The notes under the pieces are model-generated. The model was not told where the DNA came from. It did no database searches and saw only the letters and a program-made list of their open reading frames with translations. From an uncultured Pseudoteredinibacter sp. (lineage in GTDB: Bacteria; Pseudomonadota; Gammaproteobacteria; Pseudomonadales; Cellvibrionaceae): a stretch of DNA of 64,000 nt. The stretch is from the NCBI RefSeq assembly GCF_947502065.1, contig NZ_CANMYE010000005.1, forward strand, positions 186,001 to 250,000, read 5' to 3'. Each line of letters starts with the position of its first letter. Positions within the stretch are counted from its first letter, which is position 1. Of the stretch, positions 32,945-41,785 are shown in pieces. A program made the position numbers and the translations under genes.

Positions 32945-35242
32945 ATGAGCAAGCCAGAGCAAGTCAACGAGGAATGGCATAGCACTGCCTGTAACCTATG
33001 TTTTGTAAACTGCGGCGTACAATTCAAGCTCGGGGGTGAAGACGGGCGACAAATATTGAAAGTCCGTGGCGATAAAGAACACCCAACATCACAGGGTTAT
33101 ATTTGTAATAAAGCTTCTCGGATCGATTATTACCAAAATAGCACAGCACGAATTAACAGCCCTATGCGGCGTAAAGCCGATGGCAGCTACGAGCCCATTG
33201 ATTGGGATACCGCCATTAGCGAAATCGCGTCGAAGTTAAGCGCCATTAGAGATGAACATGGTGGCGATAAAATAATGTACTACGGCGGTGGCGGCCAGGG
33301 GAATCACTTGGGGGGTGCTTACGCCACCAGCCTGCGCAAGGCTCTGGGAATTCGATATAAGAGCAGTGCTATCTCACAGGAAAAGACTGGCCTGTCATGG
33401 GTATTTAGCCGCATGATTGGTGGCTTGGTACATCCCGAAGTGCACCATGCTGAAGTGGCGATGTTTGTTGGCAAAAATCCTTTTATGAGTAATGGCTTAG
33501 ATCGTGCTCGTTTGTTTTTGAGGGAAATAAAGAAAGACCCTAATCGTACGTTGATTGTAGTTGACCCTCGGCGCAGTGAGACAGCAGACCATGCTGATAT
33601 TCATCTGGCGGTGAGACCAGGTCGTGATGCTTGGTGTTTATCGGCCATTCTGGCGCACATCATACAAAGTAATCTTCTGCCCATGGACTGGCTGGCAAAA
33701 CACGCCCATGGCTATGAAAAGGTTATCGCACGTTTTAAAACCATCGATGTCGATAGCTATGCTGAGTTTTCTGGTATTAGTCCTGCTCAAATTAAGTCAA
33801 CAGCTGAGGTTATCGCCAAGGCGCAATCATTTGCTCTGGAAGAAGATATTGGTGTGCAAATGGCACCACACTCGACTTTGGTAACTTATCTCAACTTTCT
33901 ATTAATGTTGATGAATGGTAATTATGGGCGCCCAGGCACCATCGGCATGTTTACCCAGTTGGCTGAAATGATCGCAGTCGACTATGGCCCAGTGGATGAA
34001 AACGGGTATGAGACAGAGCGCCGCACCCTTCCGGTAACTGGGGCTCCGATTGTCAGTGGATTGTTCCCTGCTAACTATCTTACTGAGGAAGTTTTGAATG
34101 ATGATCCTAAACGCCCGCGAGCACTGATAGTAGAAAGTTCAAATCCAGTGCACTCCCTATCGGATGCCGGCCGAATGAGAAAGGCCTTGCGCCATTTGGA
34201 TTTTAGTCTGGCTATCGATGTGGTAATGAGCGAAACAGCACTGGAGTGTGACTATGTGCTGCCGGCATCGAGCCAATATGAAAAGTGGGAAGCGACGTTT
34301 TTTCCAAGAAACTTCCCAGCCAATATTTTCCATCTTCGTCAGCCGTTAATTGAGCCAATGCCCAATACTTTGGCTGAACCTGAAATGCACGCTCGCCTAA
34401 TTGAGGCGCTCGAAGTATTCGAAAGTGATGAGCTCGATAGCTTAAAGCTTGCTGCACAAGATGGCTTTACCGCCTACCAAGCTGAGCTGTTTAATCAAAT
34501 GGGCAGCAATAGGAAGATAGCCTCTTACTTGCCTTATGTTTTATATCGCAGCTTGGGGCCCTCACTGCCTGATGGGCAGGCTTCAACAGCCGCAATTTGG
34601 GGGCTGTGCCAGATGTATGTCTTAAAGCACAGTGCTGAAGCTGCACGGGCAGGCTTTAGCGGCCCAAGTGCGGGTACAGATTTGTATCAGGCTTTGGTTG
34701 ATAGTCCAACGGCCGTAGAAATCGGCATCTCTACCTATGAAGAAAGCTGGTCTAGAATTCCCCATGCCGATAATAAACTGCAAATGTTAATTGGCGAGCT
34801 TTTGGATGAAGTGGACGAGCTAGATAAGCTGCAGCCATTACATAAGACTTCCGAGGAGTTCCCTTTTGCCTTAGTTGCCGGAGTTCGCAGAGCTTACACA
34901 GCAAACTGCAATATTCGAGATCCAAAGTGGGCGAAAGGCAAGGCTGTTATGGCACTTACTATGCATCCAGATGATGCTGCACAACATGGCTTTGAAGAAG
35001 GCATTAGGGTAAAGCTAGAAACCCAAACCGGACAGGCGGAAGTAGAGCTTGCCTTCGATGAGCGCATGCACCTAGGGACTATCTCGGTTCCCAATGGCCA
35101 GGGGATGCGCTTTGTAAATGAGAACAATGAGTTGGAAGATACTGGTGTCTATGTCAATGAGCTAACCAGTGTGCTCCATCGCGACAAATTTATTGGCACT
35201 CCGCTACATAAGTTTGTACCGGCAAAAGTAAGTATTTGTTAA
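32945..35242 (+). CDS. Molybdopterin-dependent oxidoreductase with N-terminal 4Fe-4S site
   Basis: 765 residues. The N-terminal cluster ligands are Cys16, Cys19, Cys23 and Cys54 (ACNLCFVNCGV...ICNKASR). Then come the molybdopterin-binding domain (PIDWDTAISEIASKL, YGGGGQGNHLG, FVGKNPFMSNG, VVDPRRSETADHADIHLAVRPGRDAW) and a C-terminal molydopterin-dinucleotide domain (ALTMHPDDAAQHGFEEG, NELTSVLHRDKF). No twin-arginine signal is seen, so it is cytoplasmic. It resembles formate dehydrogenase/assimilatory nitrate reductase-like single-subunit enzymes; the substrate is not determinable. It stands alone, without partner subunits or cofactor genes nearby. Confidence 0.9.
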   Translation: MSKPEQVNEEWHSTACNLCFVNCGVQFKLGGEDGRQILKVRGDKEHPTSQGYICNKASRIDYYQNSTARINSPMRRKADGSYEPIDWDTAISEIASKLSAIRDEHGGDKIMYYGGGGQGNHLGGAYATSLRKALGIRYKSSAISQEKTGLSWVFSRMIGGLVHPEVHHAEVAMFVGKNPFMSNGLDRARLFLREIKKDPNRTLIVVDPRRSETADHADIHLAVRPGRDAWCLSAILAHIIQSNLLPMDWLAKHAHGYEKVIARFKTIDVDSYAEFSGISPAQIKSTAEVIAKAQSFALEEDIGVQMAPHSTLVTYLNFLLMLMNGNYGRPGTIGMFTQLAEMIAVDYGPVDENGYETERRTLPVTGAPIVSGLFPANYLTEEVLNDDPKRPRALIVESSNPVHSLSDAGRMRKALRHLDFSLAIDVVMSETALECDYVLPASSQYEKWEATFFPRNFPANIFHLRQPLIEPMPNTLAEPEMHARLIEALEVFESDELDSLKLAAQDGFTAYQAELFNQMGSNRKIASYLPYVLYRSLGPSLPDGQASTAAIWGLCQMYVLKHSAEAARAGFSGPSAGTDLYQALVDSPTAVEIGISTYEESWSRIPHADNKLQMLIGELLDEVDELDKLQPLHKTSEEFPFALVAGVRRAYTANCNIRDPKWAKGKAVMALTMHPDDAAQHGFEEGIRVKLETQTGQAEVELAFDERMHLGTISVPNGQGMRFVNENNELEDTGVYVNELTSVLHRDKFIGTPLHKFVPAKVSIC

Positions 35243-35277
35243 TTTAAAGGCGGTCGGAAAATATTTTAAACCGTTTC

Positions 35278-35324
35278 GATTTATCTCTCGTCTAAGTTTT
35301 CATAAACCAGATGAGGGATAAATC
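35278..35324 (+). promoter_or_regulatory. Long hairpin ending exactly at the start codon of MBL gene 1
   Basis: GATTTATCTCTCGTCT (35278-35293) pairs with AGATGAGGGATAAATC (35309-35324): 16 base pairs in RNA, two of them G-U wobbles, with a 15-base loop. The right arm contains the GAGGG ribosome-binding site and ends one base before the GTG at 35325, so folding would hide it. An operator palindrome is the alternative reading. Confidence 0.55.
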
Positions 35325-36320
35325 GTGAAGAAAATTCTAGCCATAGCAATAGCTTTTAGTTCTGTCAGTTTGGCCGCCTGTGCCAACACATCCACTAAGT
35401 CATCTCCATCATCTTTAAGTGGAATAGATTTTAATTATTCCAATGTGATTCGTATGTCTTACGGCCAAGACTTAGAGAATAAACAGTGGAGCTCAGGCAA
35501 AGAGGATTGTAGCGCTCGATTGATAAAAGAGTCCATCTTGTCCAATTACGAAGTTCATCAGTACGACAAGCATAGTTTTATCATTCGCCAAAACAAATGT
35601 AGCAATTTTGAAGCACCAATAATGTATTTGATGCTAGGTAAAAATAAAAACCTATTATTGGATACGGGTGCTGATGAGCCTACGAAAGGTCAAGAGTTAG
35701 CAGAGCTGGTACAAGAGCTGTTGTCAAAATATGGAAATAGCTCAGAGCTGCTGGTTATTCACTCCCATCATCATAGTGATCATACCGCGGGTGATTCGGC
35801 CTTTTCTAAGCTTGCAAATGTTGAACTTGTGGCAGCAAATAAAGATTCCTTTGAGGACTTTTATAGCAAGCAAGAAGTTAAAATCGATTTGGGCGATCGT
35901 GAATTGAGTCTACTAAAAACTCCAGGGCACCAAGAAGAAGCGATTACAGTTTATGATAGCCATACCAATTGGCTGCTAACTGGCGACAGTTTCTACCCAG
36001 GAATGTTGTATGTAAAAAACTGGACTGACTATAAACAGAGTATCGCTAAGATTTATGAGTTCGCCAAAACTAAACCAGTCTCTTATGTGTTGGGGTCGCA
36101 TGTTGAAATGGGCCAGCAGGCAGGCCAGGTGTATAAAATTGGCAGCCTCTATCAGCCAGATGAAGCTTCGATGGCCATGAGCCTTGAGGATTTACAAGGC
36201 CTACATCAACAACTGCAAGCCAATGAGGAAGGTCAGTTGACGGCTGAAAACTACATTGTTCAGCCGCTAAACGGTGTACAAAAATCTTTGAGTAATCTGG
36301 TGCGCTGGGCAAAGAACTAG
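35325..36320 (+). CDS. Metallo-beta-lactamase-fold lipoprotein (hydrolase)
   Basis: 331 residues from GTG, with GAGGG 8 bases upstream. A lipoprotein signal ends at LAAC (Cys about 19). The MBL domain (about 95-260) holds the metal motif HSHHHSDHTAGDSAF (HxHxDH), a later His in LLKTPGHQEEA, the Asp in LLTGDSFYPG, and YVLGSHVEMGQ. YLMLGKNKNLLLDTGAD is the typical opening of this family. It would be attached to a membrane and act on a periplasmic substrate; the family covers many hydrolases and the substrate is unknown. Confidence 0.88.
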   Translation: MKKILAIAIAFSSVSLAACANTSTKSSPSSLSGIDFNYSNVIRMSYGQDLENKQWSSGKEDCSARLIKESILSNYEVHQYDKHSFIIRQNKCSNFEAPIMYLMLGKNKNLLLDTGADEPTKGQELAELVQELLSKYGNSSELLVIHSHHHSDHTAGDSAFSKLANVELVAANKDSFEDFYSKQEVKIDLGDRELSLLKTPGHQEEAITVYDSHTNWLLTGDSFYPGMLYVKNWTDYKQSIAKIYEFAKTKPVSYVLGSHVEMGQQAGQVYKIGSLYQPDEASMAMSLEDLQGLHQQLQANEEGQLTAENYIVQPLNGVQKSLSNLVRWAKN

Positions 36321-36380
36321 CGATTGAAAGTTCGCTGCCAGTAAGCCTTAACACTAACTTACTTGTGCCTTGCCAAGCCA

Positions 36381-36420
36381 GATCTTACAGTGCTCTTTTA
36401 AAAATCTGCACTGTAAGATC
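36381..36420 (+). repeat. Perfect 13-bp inverted repeat just before MBL gene 2
   Basis: GATCTTACAGTGC (36381-36393) and GCACTGTAAGATC (36408-36420) are exact reverse complements, with a 14-base spacer. The right arm ends 6 bases before the ATG at 36427 and there is no T tract, so a simple terminator is unlikely. It may be an operator or an RNA hairpin over the translation start. Confidence 0.65.
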
Positions 36421-36426
36421 ATTAAA

Positions 36427-37623
36427 ATGTTAAGAAAGCTTCTACAGCCATTAAAATACCTATTTGTTTTCAGCACCATTGCTATCACTACTATTTTTAT
36501 TGCGGCTTGTAGCTCTTTTGGAAAGCTGCCCGATCTTAATGACGAGGCTGTAGCTGGACCCATCAAGGCCTCCCCTCAATGGGACGGCACACATTTCAAA
36601 AATAAACTCGCACAACAACCGGTTGACGGCTGGAAGGCCCTGAAATCGATGTTCTTGAATCAAAATCCAGATGTAGAGCCTAATCCACGCTTGGAAATAG
36701 CAGCCACTAATACCGATATATTCTCTAAAGAGCCCGAATCTGGTTTGCGGGTAACTTGGCTTGGTCATTCAATTTTGCTGCTGGAGGTGGATGGCCAAAA
36801 TGTTCTCATCGATCCTGTATGGTCGGAGCGAGCCTCACCCTTTAGCTTTTTGGGGGCTAAACGTTTCTACCCTTCGCCTTTAGCCTTAGAGGATTTACCA
36901 GATATTGATGCCGTTTTGATATCGCATGATCACTACGATCACCTGGATATGGCAACGGTAAAGCAGCTAAAAGAAAAAGGTCTACAGTGGTATGTACCAT
37001 TGGGAGTAGGTTCTCACCTTCGTTATTGGGGGGTTGCGCCAGAAGATATCCATGAGATGGATTGGTGGGATAATCAGCAAGTAGGTGATTTAAAAATTAC
37101 CTCCATTCCGAGCCGCCACAGCTCTGGGCGTACGGCATCGCGCAGCAATCATAAGTTAACCTTGTGGTCTGGTTGGGCGATTGCTGGGCCGAAAAGCTCA
37201 GTAGTTTATAGTGGTGATACGGCTATGCATGAGGGCTTTCTTGAGGTGGGTAAGCGCCTTGGGCCTTTTGATTTATCGATTGTTGAAATCGGCGCTTACA
37301 ACCCTTTGTGGCGAGACAATCATTTGGGGCCAGAGCAGGGTTTGATAGCGCATCAAATGCTAAATGCTAAAACCATGCTTCCTGTGCATTGGGCTGGCTT
37401 TAATCTATCAAGGCATAGTTGGGTAGAGCCGATAGAGCGTCTGTTGCAGGCGGCCAAGAACAAAGGCCTCTCTCAAGAGATCATCATTCCAATACCTGGG
37501 CAACCGTTTGAACCTGCAACACCTATTCAAGAACGCTGGTGGCCCAAGGTGCCTTGGCAAGGTGCAGATAGTTACACAGTCTGGTCGACAAAGGTTGATG
37601 AACTGCTGAAACCGTATCGCTAA
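36427..37623 (+). CDS. MBL-fold hydrolase, NAPE-PLD/RomA-like lipoprotein
   Basis: About 398 residues from ATG 36427; an upstream in-frame TTG at 36370 lies before the hairpin and would spoil the signal. The N-terminus (LFVFSTIAITTIFIAAC) is a lipoprotein signal. The MBL domain begins RVTWLGHSILLLEVDGQNVLIDPVWSERASP and carries ISHDHYDHLD (HxHxDH), PSRHSSGRTASR, VVYSGDTAMHEGF and MLPVHWAGFNLSRHSW. These are marks of the N-acyl-phosphatidylethanolamine phospholipase D-like/UlaG family. It probably cleaves a phosphodiester or lipid in the periplasm. It is a neighbour of a second, distantly related MBL lipoprotein. Confidence 0.88.
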   Translation: MLRKLLQPLKYLFVFSTIAITTIFIAACSSFGKLPDLNDEAVAGPIKASPQWDGTHFKNKLAQQPVDGWKALKSMFLNQNPDVEPNPRLEIAATNTDIFSKEPESGLRVTWLGHSILLLEVDGQNVLIDPVWSERASPFSFLGAKRFYPSPLALEDLPDIDAVLISHDHYDHLDMATVKQLKEKGLQWYVPLGVGSHLRYWGVAPEDIHEMDWWDNQQVGDLKITSIPSRHSSGRTASRSNHKLTLWSGWAIAGPKSSVVYSGDTAMHEGFLEVGKRLGPFDLSIVEIGAYNPLWRDNHLGPEQGLIAHQMLNAKTMLPVHWAGFNLSRHSWVEPIERLLQAAKNKGLSQEIIIPIPGQPFEPATPIQERWWPKVPWQGADSYTVWSTKVDELLKPYR

Positions 37624-37733
37624 GGGTGAAAATCACTAATCTAGCAAGGCTAATTGCCATGTAGTCCTTTCCTTGTTAAATTGCTTGTTGCTCTGGCCGC
37701 TCGTTTTATAGGGGCCATCGAATCAAGGCAAGG

Positions 37734-38354
37734 ATGAATTTAGGCATGAGCGAGTCGTATAACGTAGTATTTCGCGGCCAGGTAATAGAAGGTTTTACAT
37801 CTCAGCAGGTACAGCATCGTTTGCAGCAATCAATGAGGCTCAATGATGCTCAGCTTCGAAAGCTATTTTCTGGAAACCCCGTTCCCCTTAAAAAGGGAAT
37901 AACACTGGAGCAAGCACAGGATCTGCAGCTAAAACTGGCAAAGATTGGTGCGCAAAGCCGGGTTGTCTCCAGTGATAGTAAAGTCCAAACCAGTCCCCCT
38001 AAGCCCCAAGTTGAGCCGGCAACTAAGCAAACAGCAGTGCCTGCATTTAGTATGGCTCTCGTGGATAAGGAAGAGCCCAAAGCAGCGATGCAGACCAGCG
38101 CAACAGTAGCCGATGCGTTCGAGCACAAGCCGACTGAACGAGTCGAAGAAAAAGAGCTTCACAGTTTCCAAAAGCGAGTCAGTTTTAGTGCTATGAAGCG
38201 TAGTCTCAGTGGCATCAGCTATTCATTGATTGGTGCAAGTCTTTTGTTTGTATTTCCTCCCTTTGACGAATCCCTCCTGCGTCGAGGAACCGCTATAGGC
38301 TTAGTGATTTTTATACTGGGTGTTTATCGACTAATGACATGGAATCGTGAATGA
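37734..38354 (+). CDS. Hypothetical membrane protein with FSG-KP-KKG N-terminal domain
   Basis: 206 residues. The N-terminal 80 residues (YNVVFRGQVIEGFTSQQVQHRL, RKLFSGNPVPLKKGITLEQAQDLQLKLAKIGAQSRV) match a small domain seen at the front of many gammaproteobacterial membrane proteins. A Pro/Gln/Ala-rich linker follows (about 85-140). Two hydrophobic segments lie near the C-terminus (YSLIGASLLFVFPPF and AIGLVIFILGVYRLM). ATG 37734 with AAGGCAAGG upstream is used; ATG 37746 is possible. It overlaps the next gene by an ATGA, so it is coupled to the protease. Function unknown. Confidence 0.75.
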   Translation: MNLGMSESYNVVFRGQVIEGFTSQQVQHRLQQSMRLNDAQLRKLFSGNPVPLKKGITLEQAQDLQLKLAKIGAQSRVVSSDSKVQTSPPKPQVEPATKQTAVPAFSMALVDKEEPKAAMQTSATVADAFEHKPTERVEEKELHSFQKRVSFSAMKRSLSGISYSLIGASLLFVFPPFDESLLRRGTAIGLVIFILGVYRLMTWNRE

Positions 38355-39877
38355 TGGCAGCTTCAATGAAAACTCTATTCGCTATTGCGCTGCTTTCTAT
38401 AGTAAGTAGCGCAGTTGATGCTCAGATTTATAAATGGAAAGATAAAAATGGTGTAGTGCATTACGGCGATAAGTCGAAAATGGCACAAGCAGATCAACAG
38501 TCGGAAGTCATCAATATTAAAGATAAATATGCGGTGCCTGTTGCCGAGCAGTTAACCCCCATTTCATATTCGGGTAAAGCCACAACACGCGGTGTTGTGT
38601 TGAGCGATTTCACTCTGGATCTGCCAAAGTCAGAAAGTGAAGACGTGCTTATTGGGCGAGTTGTTTGCGGGGCTCCTGTTGATTTGTATTGGGTAAAAGG
38701 TTATGTCCGCTTAGATAAGGACTATGTCGGCCCGAAAATTAACAAGGTCTTTGAATCTCATGGCTACCTTGCCCGTACTGGAGTGCCAGTCCGAGAGGCG
38801 GGGGATTTGGATTTGACCGCTAGGATCAAAAAAGTCTTCATTAATACCTGTGTCAAAAGTAAGGCGAGAAAATCTTCAAAAGACAGCACTTATATTAAGA
38901 TTGAATGGACTTTACGAGATCCACTGCTTGACGAAACGGTTTTGGTTTTTGAAACCAAAGGGTCTCATCATGGAATATCTGAAGTTGCTCGCTCCGAAGG
39001 TCGTTCTAAGAGTTTTAATGCCGCACTGAAAATGGCTACCGAAAATATGCTTGCCGACGAGAGCTTCGTAGACGCGATTAGTGAGGCAGTGGATAAAAAC
39101 AAGGTTGCCAAGCTAGATGCTGAATCGATTGATGTAAAGGTTAACTACAAGAATGAGTTTAAATCTTTTGAAGATGCTGCAAAGTCACTGAAGTATCGCA
39201 CGGCGATCATTAAAATGTCTTCGGGCCATGGTAGTGGTGTTTATATCGGTGAAGATGGCTATGTGTTAACAAATGCTCATGTTGTGGGTGATGAAAAAGA
39301 GTGTAGGGTCATTTCGGGTAAGGATGATTTCAAAGCGAAAGTAATTCAAAAGAATGCCATTCGTGATGTTGCCTTGCTAAAAGTTGAATCACCTTATGTT
39401 CCAAATCCAGTGCCTATTAGCAAAAAAGGTGTTGATATAGGGGCTTCTTTGTTTGTCATTGGAACGCCATTGGATATGAAATTTAGTCACACTATTACAC
39501 GTGGTATTGTGTCGGCTAAGCGTGAAATGCGAGGCATGTCTTATATCCAAACGGATGCAGCGATTAACTTTGGTAATTCAGGTGGCCCTGTATTTAATAA
39601 AAATGGTGAGCTTGTCGCCATTAGTGTGTCTGGAGTTATGACCCGTGAAGGTACATCGTTAAATATCAACTACTTGATACCTATCGAAGATGCGCTTGAT
39701 AAGCTGAATATTAAAGCCAGCCAGATGGATTTTACCAGCCGTGCGAAGCAGCAGGTTAGTGATTTGCAGGCGAAAATAATTGCAGGTGCAGGTCTTGATC
39801 CAGTAGAGGCCGATAGCGCCGGGTCTGGCCTCTTGTATTATATTTACGATTGGTTGAATCAGCCTTTAATAGACTAA
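38351..39877 (+). CDS. DUF4124 plus trypsin-like (S1C) serine protease
   Basis: 508 residues with a signal peptide (FAIALLSIVSSAVDA). A DUF4124 module comes first (about 25-65: IYKWKDKNGVVHYGDKSKM), then an uncharacterised central region (about 70-265). A DegP/HtrA-like protease domain occupies about 270-460, with the triad His in LTNAHVVGD, Asp in IRDVALLKVE and Ser in INFGNSGGPVF. No PDZ domain is visible after the protease domain. It is presumably periplasmic. The start ATG overlaps the previous stop (ATGA). The substrate is unknown; a stress or envelope quality-control role is inferred. Confidence 0.88.
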   Translation: MMAASMKTLFAIALLSIVSSAVDAQIYKWKDKNGVVHYGDKSKMAQADQQSEVINIKDKYAVPVAEQLTPISYSGKATTRGVVLSDFTLDLPKSESEDVLIGRVVCGAPVDLYWVKGYVRLDKDYVGPKINKVFESHGYLARTGVPVREAGDLDLTARIKKVFINTCVKSKARKSSKDSTYIKIEWTLRDPLLDETVLVFETKGSHHGISEVARSEGRSKSFNAALKMATENMLADESFVDAISEAVDKNKVAKLDAESIDVKVNYKNEFKSFEDAAKSLKYRTAIIKMSSGHGSGVYIGEDGYVLTNAHVVGDEKECRVISGKDDFKAKVIQKNAIRDVALLKVESPYVPNPVPISKKGVDIGASLFVIGTPLDMKFSHTITRGIVSAKREMRGMSYIQTDAAINFGNSGGPVFNKNGELVAISVSGVMTREGTSLNINYLIPIEDALDKLNIKASQMDFTSRAKQQVSDLQAKIIAGAGLDPVEADSAGSGLLYYIYDWLNQPLID

Positions 39878-39882
39878 TTAAA

Positions 39883-39908
39883 AAGCCCCTTTTAAAGGGG
39901 CTTTTTTA
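39883..39908 (+). terminator. Intrinsic terminator after the protease gene
   Basis: AAGCCCC-TTTTAAA-GGGGCTT (39883-39903) followed by TTTT. On the reverse strand the stem is followed by TTTTTAATTAG, so it can also end the convergent operon. Confidence 0.9.
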
Positions 39909-39965
39909 TAAGCGCTCTACATTTGAATGTAGATTAAAAACGTGCACGCTATAGTTTTTTATACT

Positions 39966-40151
39966 CTATGGCTTTGCAAGATCCATAGCTTCAAATAAAA
40001 CCTCTTCTTCACCAATATGGTTTGAGAGTAAGAGAATCAGTTTGGCGTTCATCATTTGAACTTCTTCTTCGCTTAAGTCTCGTTGCATATCAATAAGGTG
40101 ATTGTAGAAGTTGTCGGGTTTTGTAATATTGGATTGAAGTTGTAATCTCAT
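39966..40151 (-). CDS. DUF2783 small protein of aromatic monooxygenase operon
   Basis: 61 residues from ATG 40151, chosen because GGGAGGG lies 6 bases upstream. The sequence NFYNHLIDMQRDLSEEEVQMMNAKLILLLSNHIGEEEVLFEAM matches DUF2783, a small all-helical protein that is regularly encoded next to 3-(3-hydroxyphenyl)propionate-hydroxylase-like FAD monooxygenases. It follows such a gene by 11 bases. It may be a small accessory subunit; its function is not established. Confidence 0.85.
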   Translation of the reverse strand: MRLQLQSNITKPDNFYNHLIDMQRDLSEEEVQMMNAKLILLLSNHIGEEEVLFEAMDLAKP

Positions 40152-40162
40152 ATTCCCTCCCA

Positions 40163-41773
40163 TTAATGCTGGCAGCAAGCTTTTGCGATTGCTGCTTTAA
40201 TTTTAGCCTCATCAAACTTACGCCATCTGGCGGCAACGTGTTGGTCGGGGCGTATTAGATACACCGCACCCTGATCGCCGTCGTAGCGTTGACTGACTAA
40301 ACCTTCAGGGTCTTCGAAGTCGGCACCTAGTTTTAGTGTGTCTGCTTTAACTCCGCCTTGTTCTACGCTGTGAGCAGCATCTTCATTGATGATTAGTAGT
40401 TTAAATTGGCCACCTAAATGATTCAGTAGCCAGCTACTATGTCCTGAGATGGTAATGGGGGCATCAGCGCAATTCGTTCCAGGTGCCATGCAGTTTGAAA
40501 ACGAATCTTCGTCTTCGGTATTTAAGCTGGACTGTAAATAGGGGGTTGGAGTTGAAAGTCGACCACTATTGACTAAGGGGCGGGCGAACTCGTGTTTTTC
40601 TGCCAGTTGTAAAACTGCATCGCGAAAAACACGGCTGCTCTTACTTTTGGGAGTGATAAAATCCGTCGAGCGAGTAGAGTTCATTAAATTGTCATCGGCA
40701 GCAAAGACACGTTCTTCGCTATAGCTATCTAATAATTCAATGGGCGCCTTGCCTTGGAGATTGAGCTTTAGCTTCCAGCCAAGATTATCGATATCTTGTA
40801 CACCTGTGTTGGCACCACGAGCGCCAAATGGCGAAACTTGGTGGGCAGAGTCACCGGCGAACAATACTCTTCCATAGCGGAATTTGTCCATTCGACGGCA
40901 AGCGAACTGATAGACCGAAACCCATTCAAGTTCAAACTCGCAGTCATCGCCCAGCATTTGCTTTAGCAAAGGAATAACATTTTCAGGCTTTTTAGCCTCC
41001 TCTGGGTCTGCATCCCAACCTAGTTGAAAATCGATCCGCCAAACATCATCGGATTGTTTGTGCAAAAGTGCTGATTGGTTTTTATGAAAGACAGGATCAA
41101 ACCAAAACCAACGCTCGGTTGGAAAGTCGTTTTTCATGACCACATCTGCAATCAGAAATCGGTCTTGAAAGAATTGACCAGAGAAGTCTCCGTCTAACAT
41201 TTTTCGGGTATCGCTGTTGGCCCCATCACAGGCAATTACCCACTGAGCTTCCATATTAAAGACACCGTCTGGGGTCTCGATAACTAAGGTGGCGATATCG
41301 TCATTTTGGGAAATGCTTAATAGCTTATGCTTCCAGCGTAAATCGATAAGTTCTTGGCGTTCGCACTCATTGACCATGTACTCTTCAAGATAGTACTGCT
41401 GCAGGTTTATCATGGCGGGCATTTTGTGACCTTGCTCTGGCAGCAGGTCAAATTGATAGGCCAGCTTCTCTTTGAAAAAAACCTTGCCGACTTGCCAGCT
41501 AATGCCTTTTTCAACCATTGGGCTAGCAACACCTAGGCGATCCCAAATTTCGAGCGGGCGCTTGGCGTAGCAAACGGCACGAGAGCCAATGCTGACGGTA
41601 TTGTTGTCATCAAGCACCACGGTAGGAATGCCCTGGGCGGCGCACTCCAAAGCGGCAGTAAGACCAATTGGGCCAGCCCCAATAATCACCACAGGGTGTC
41701 TTTTAAGCTCACCGGATTGCTGCTCTGCTGATTGCTGGTAGTCGAACTCAGGATAATCATAAGTATTTAGCAT
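40163..41773 (-). CDS. FAD-dependent aromatic hydroxylase (MhpA/PheA-like)
   Basis: 536 residues of the class A flavoprotein monooxygenase family. FAD-binding GxGPxG is in VVIIGAGPIGLTAALEC, the RIxCDG-type motif in IACDGANSDTRK, and GDSAH in RVLFAGDSAHQVSPFGARGANTGVQDIDNLGWKL. The C-terminal third looks like the thioredoxin-like domain of phenol/3-hydroxyphenylpropionate hydroxylases, and ends in ACCQH. It would use NAD(P)H and oxygen to hydroxylate a phenolic ring. Operon order on the reverse strand is VOC protein, this gene (13 bases on), DUF2783. Ring-cleavage downstream enzymes other than the VOC protein are missing. Confidence 0.9.
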   Translation of the reverse strand: MLNTYDYPEFDYQQSAEQQSGELKRHPVVIIGAGPIGLTAALECAAQGIPTVVLDDNNTVSIGSRAVCYAKRPLEIWDRLGVASPMVEKGISWQVGKVFFKEKLAYQFDLLPEQGHKMPAMINLQQYYLEEYMVNECERQELIDLRWKHKLLSISQNDDIATLVIETPDGVFNMEAQWVIACDGANSDTRKMLDGDFSGQFFQDRFLIADVVMKNDFPTERWFWFDPVFHKNQSALLHKQSDDVWRIDFQLGWDADPEEAKKPENVIPLLKQMLGDDCEFELEWVSVYQFACRRMDKFRYGRVLFAGDSAHQVSPFGARGANTGVQDIDNLGWKLKLNLQGKAPIELLDSYSEERVFAADDNLMNSTRSTDFITPKSKSSRVFRDAVLQLAEKHEFARPLVNSGRLSTPTPYLQSSLNTEDEDSFSNCMAPGTNCADAPITISGHSSWLLNHLGGQFKLLIINEDAAHSVEQGGVKADTLKLGADFEDPEGLVSQRYDGDQGAVYLIRPDQHVAARWRKFDEAKIKAAIAKACCQH

Positions 41774-41785
41774 CTGTTTACCCTC

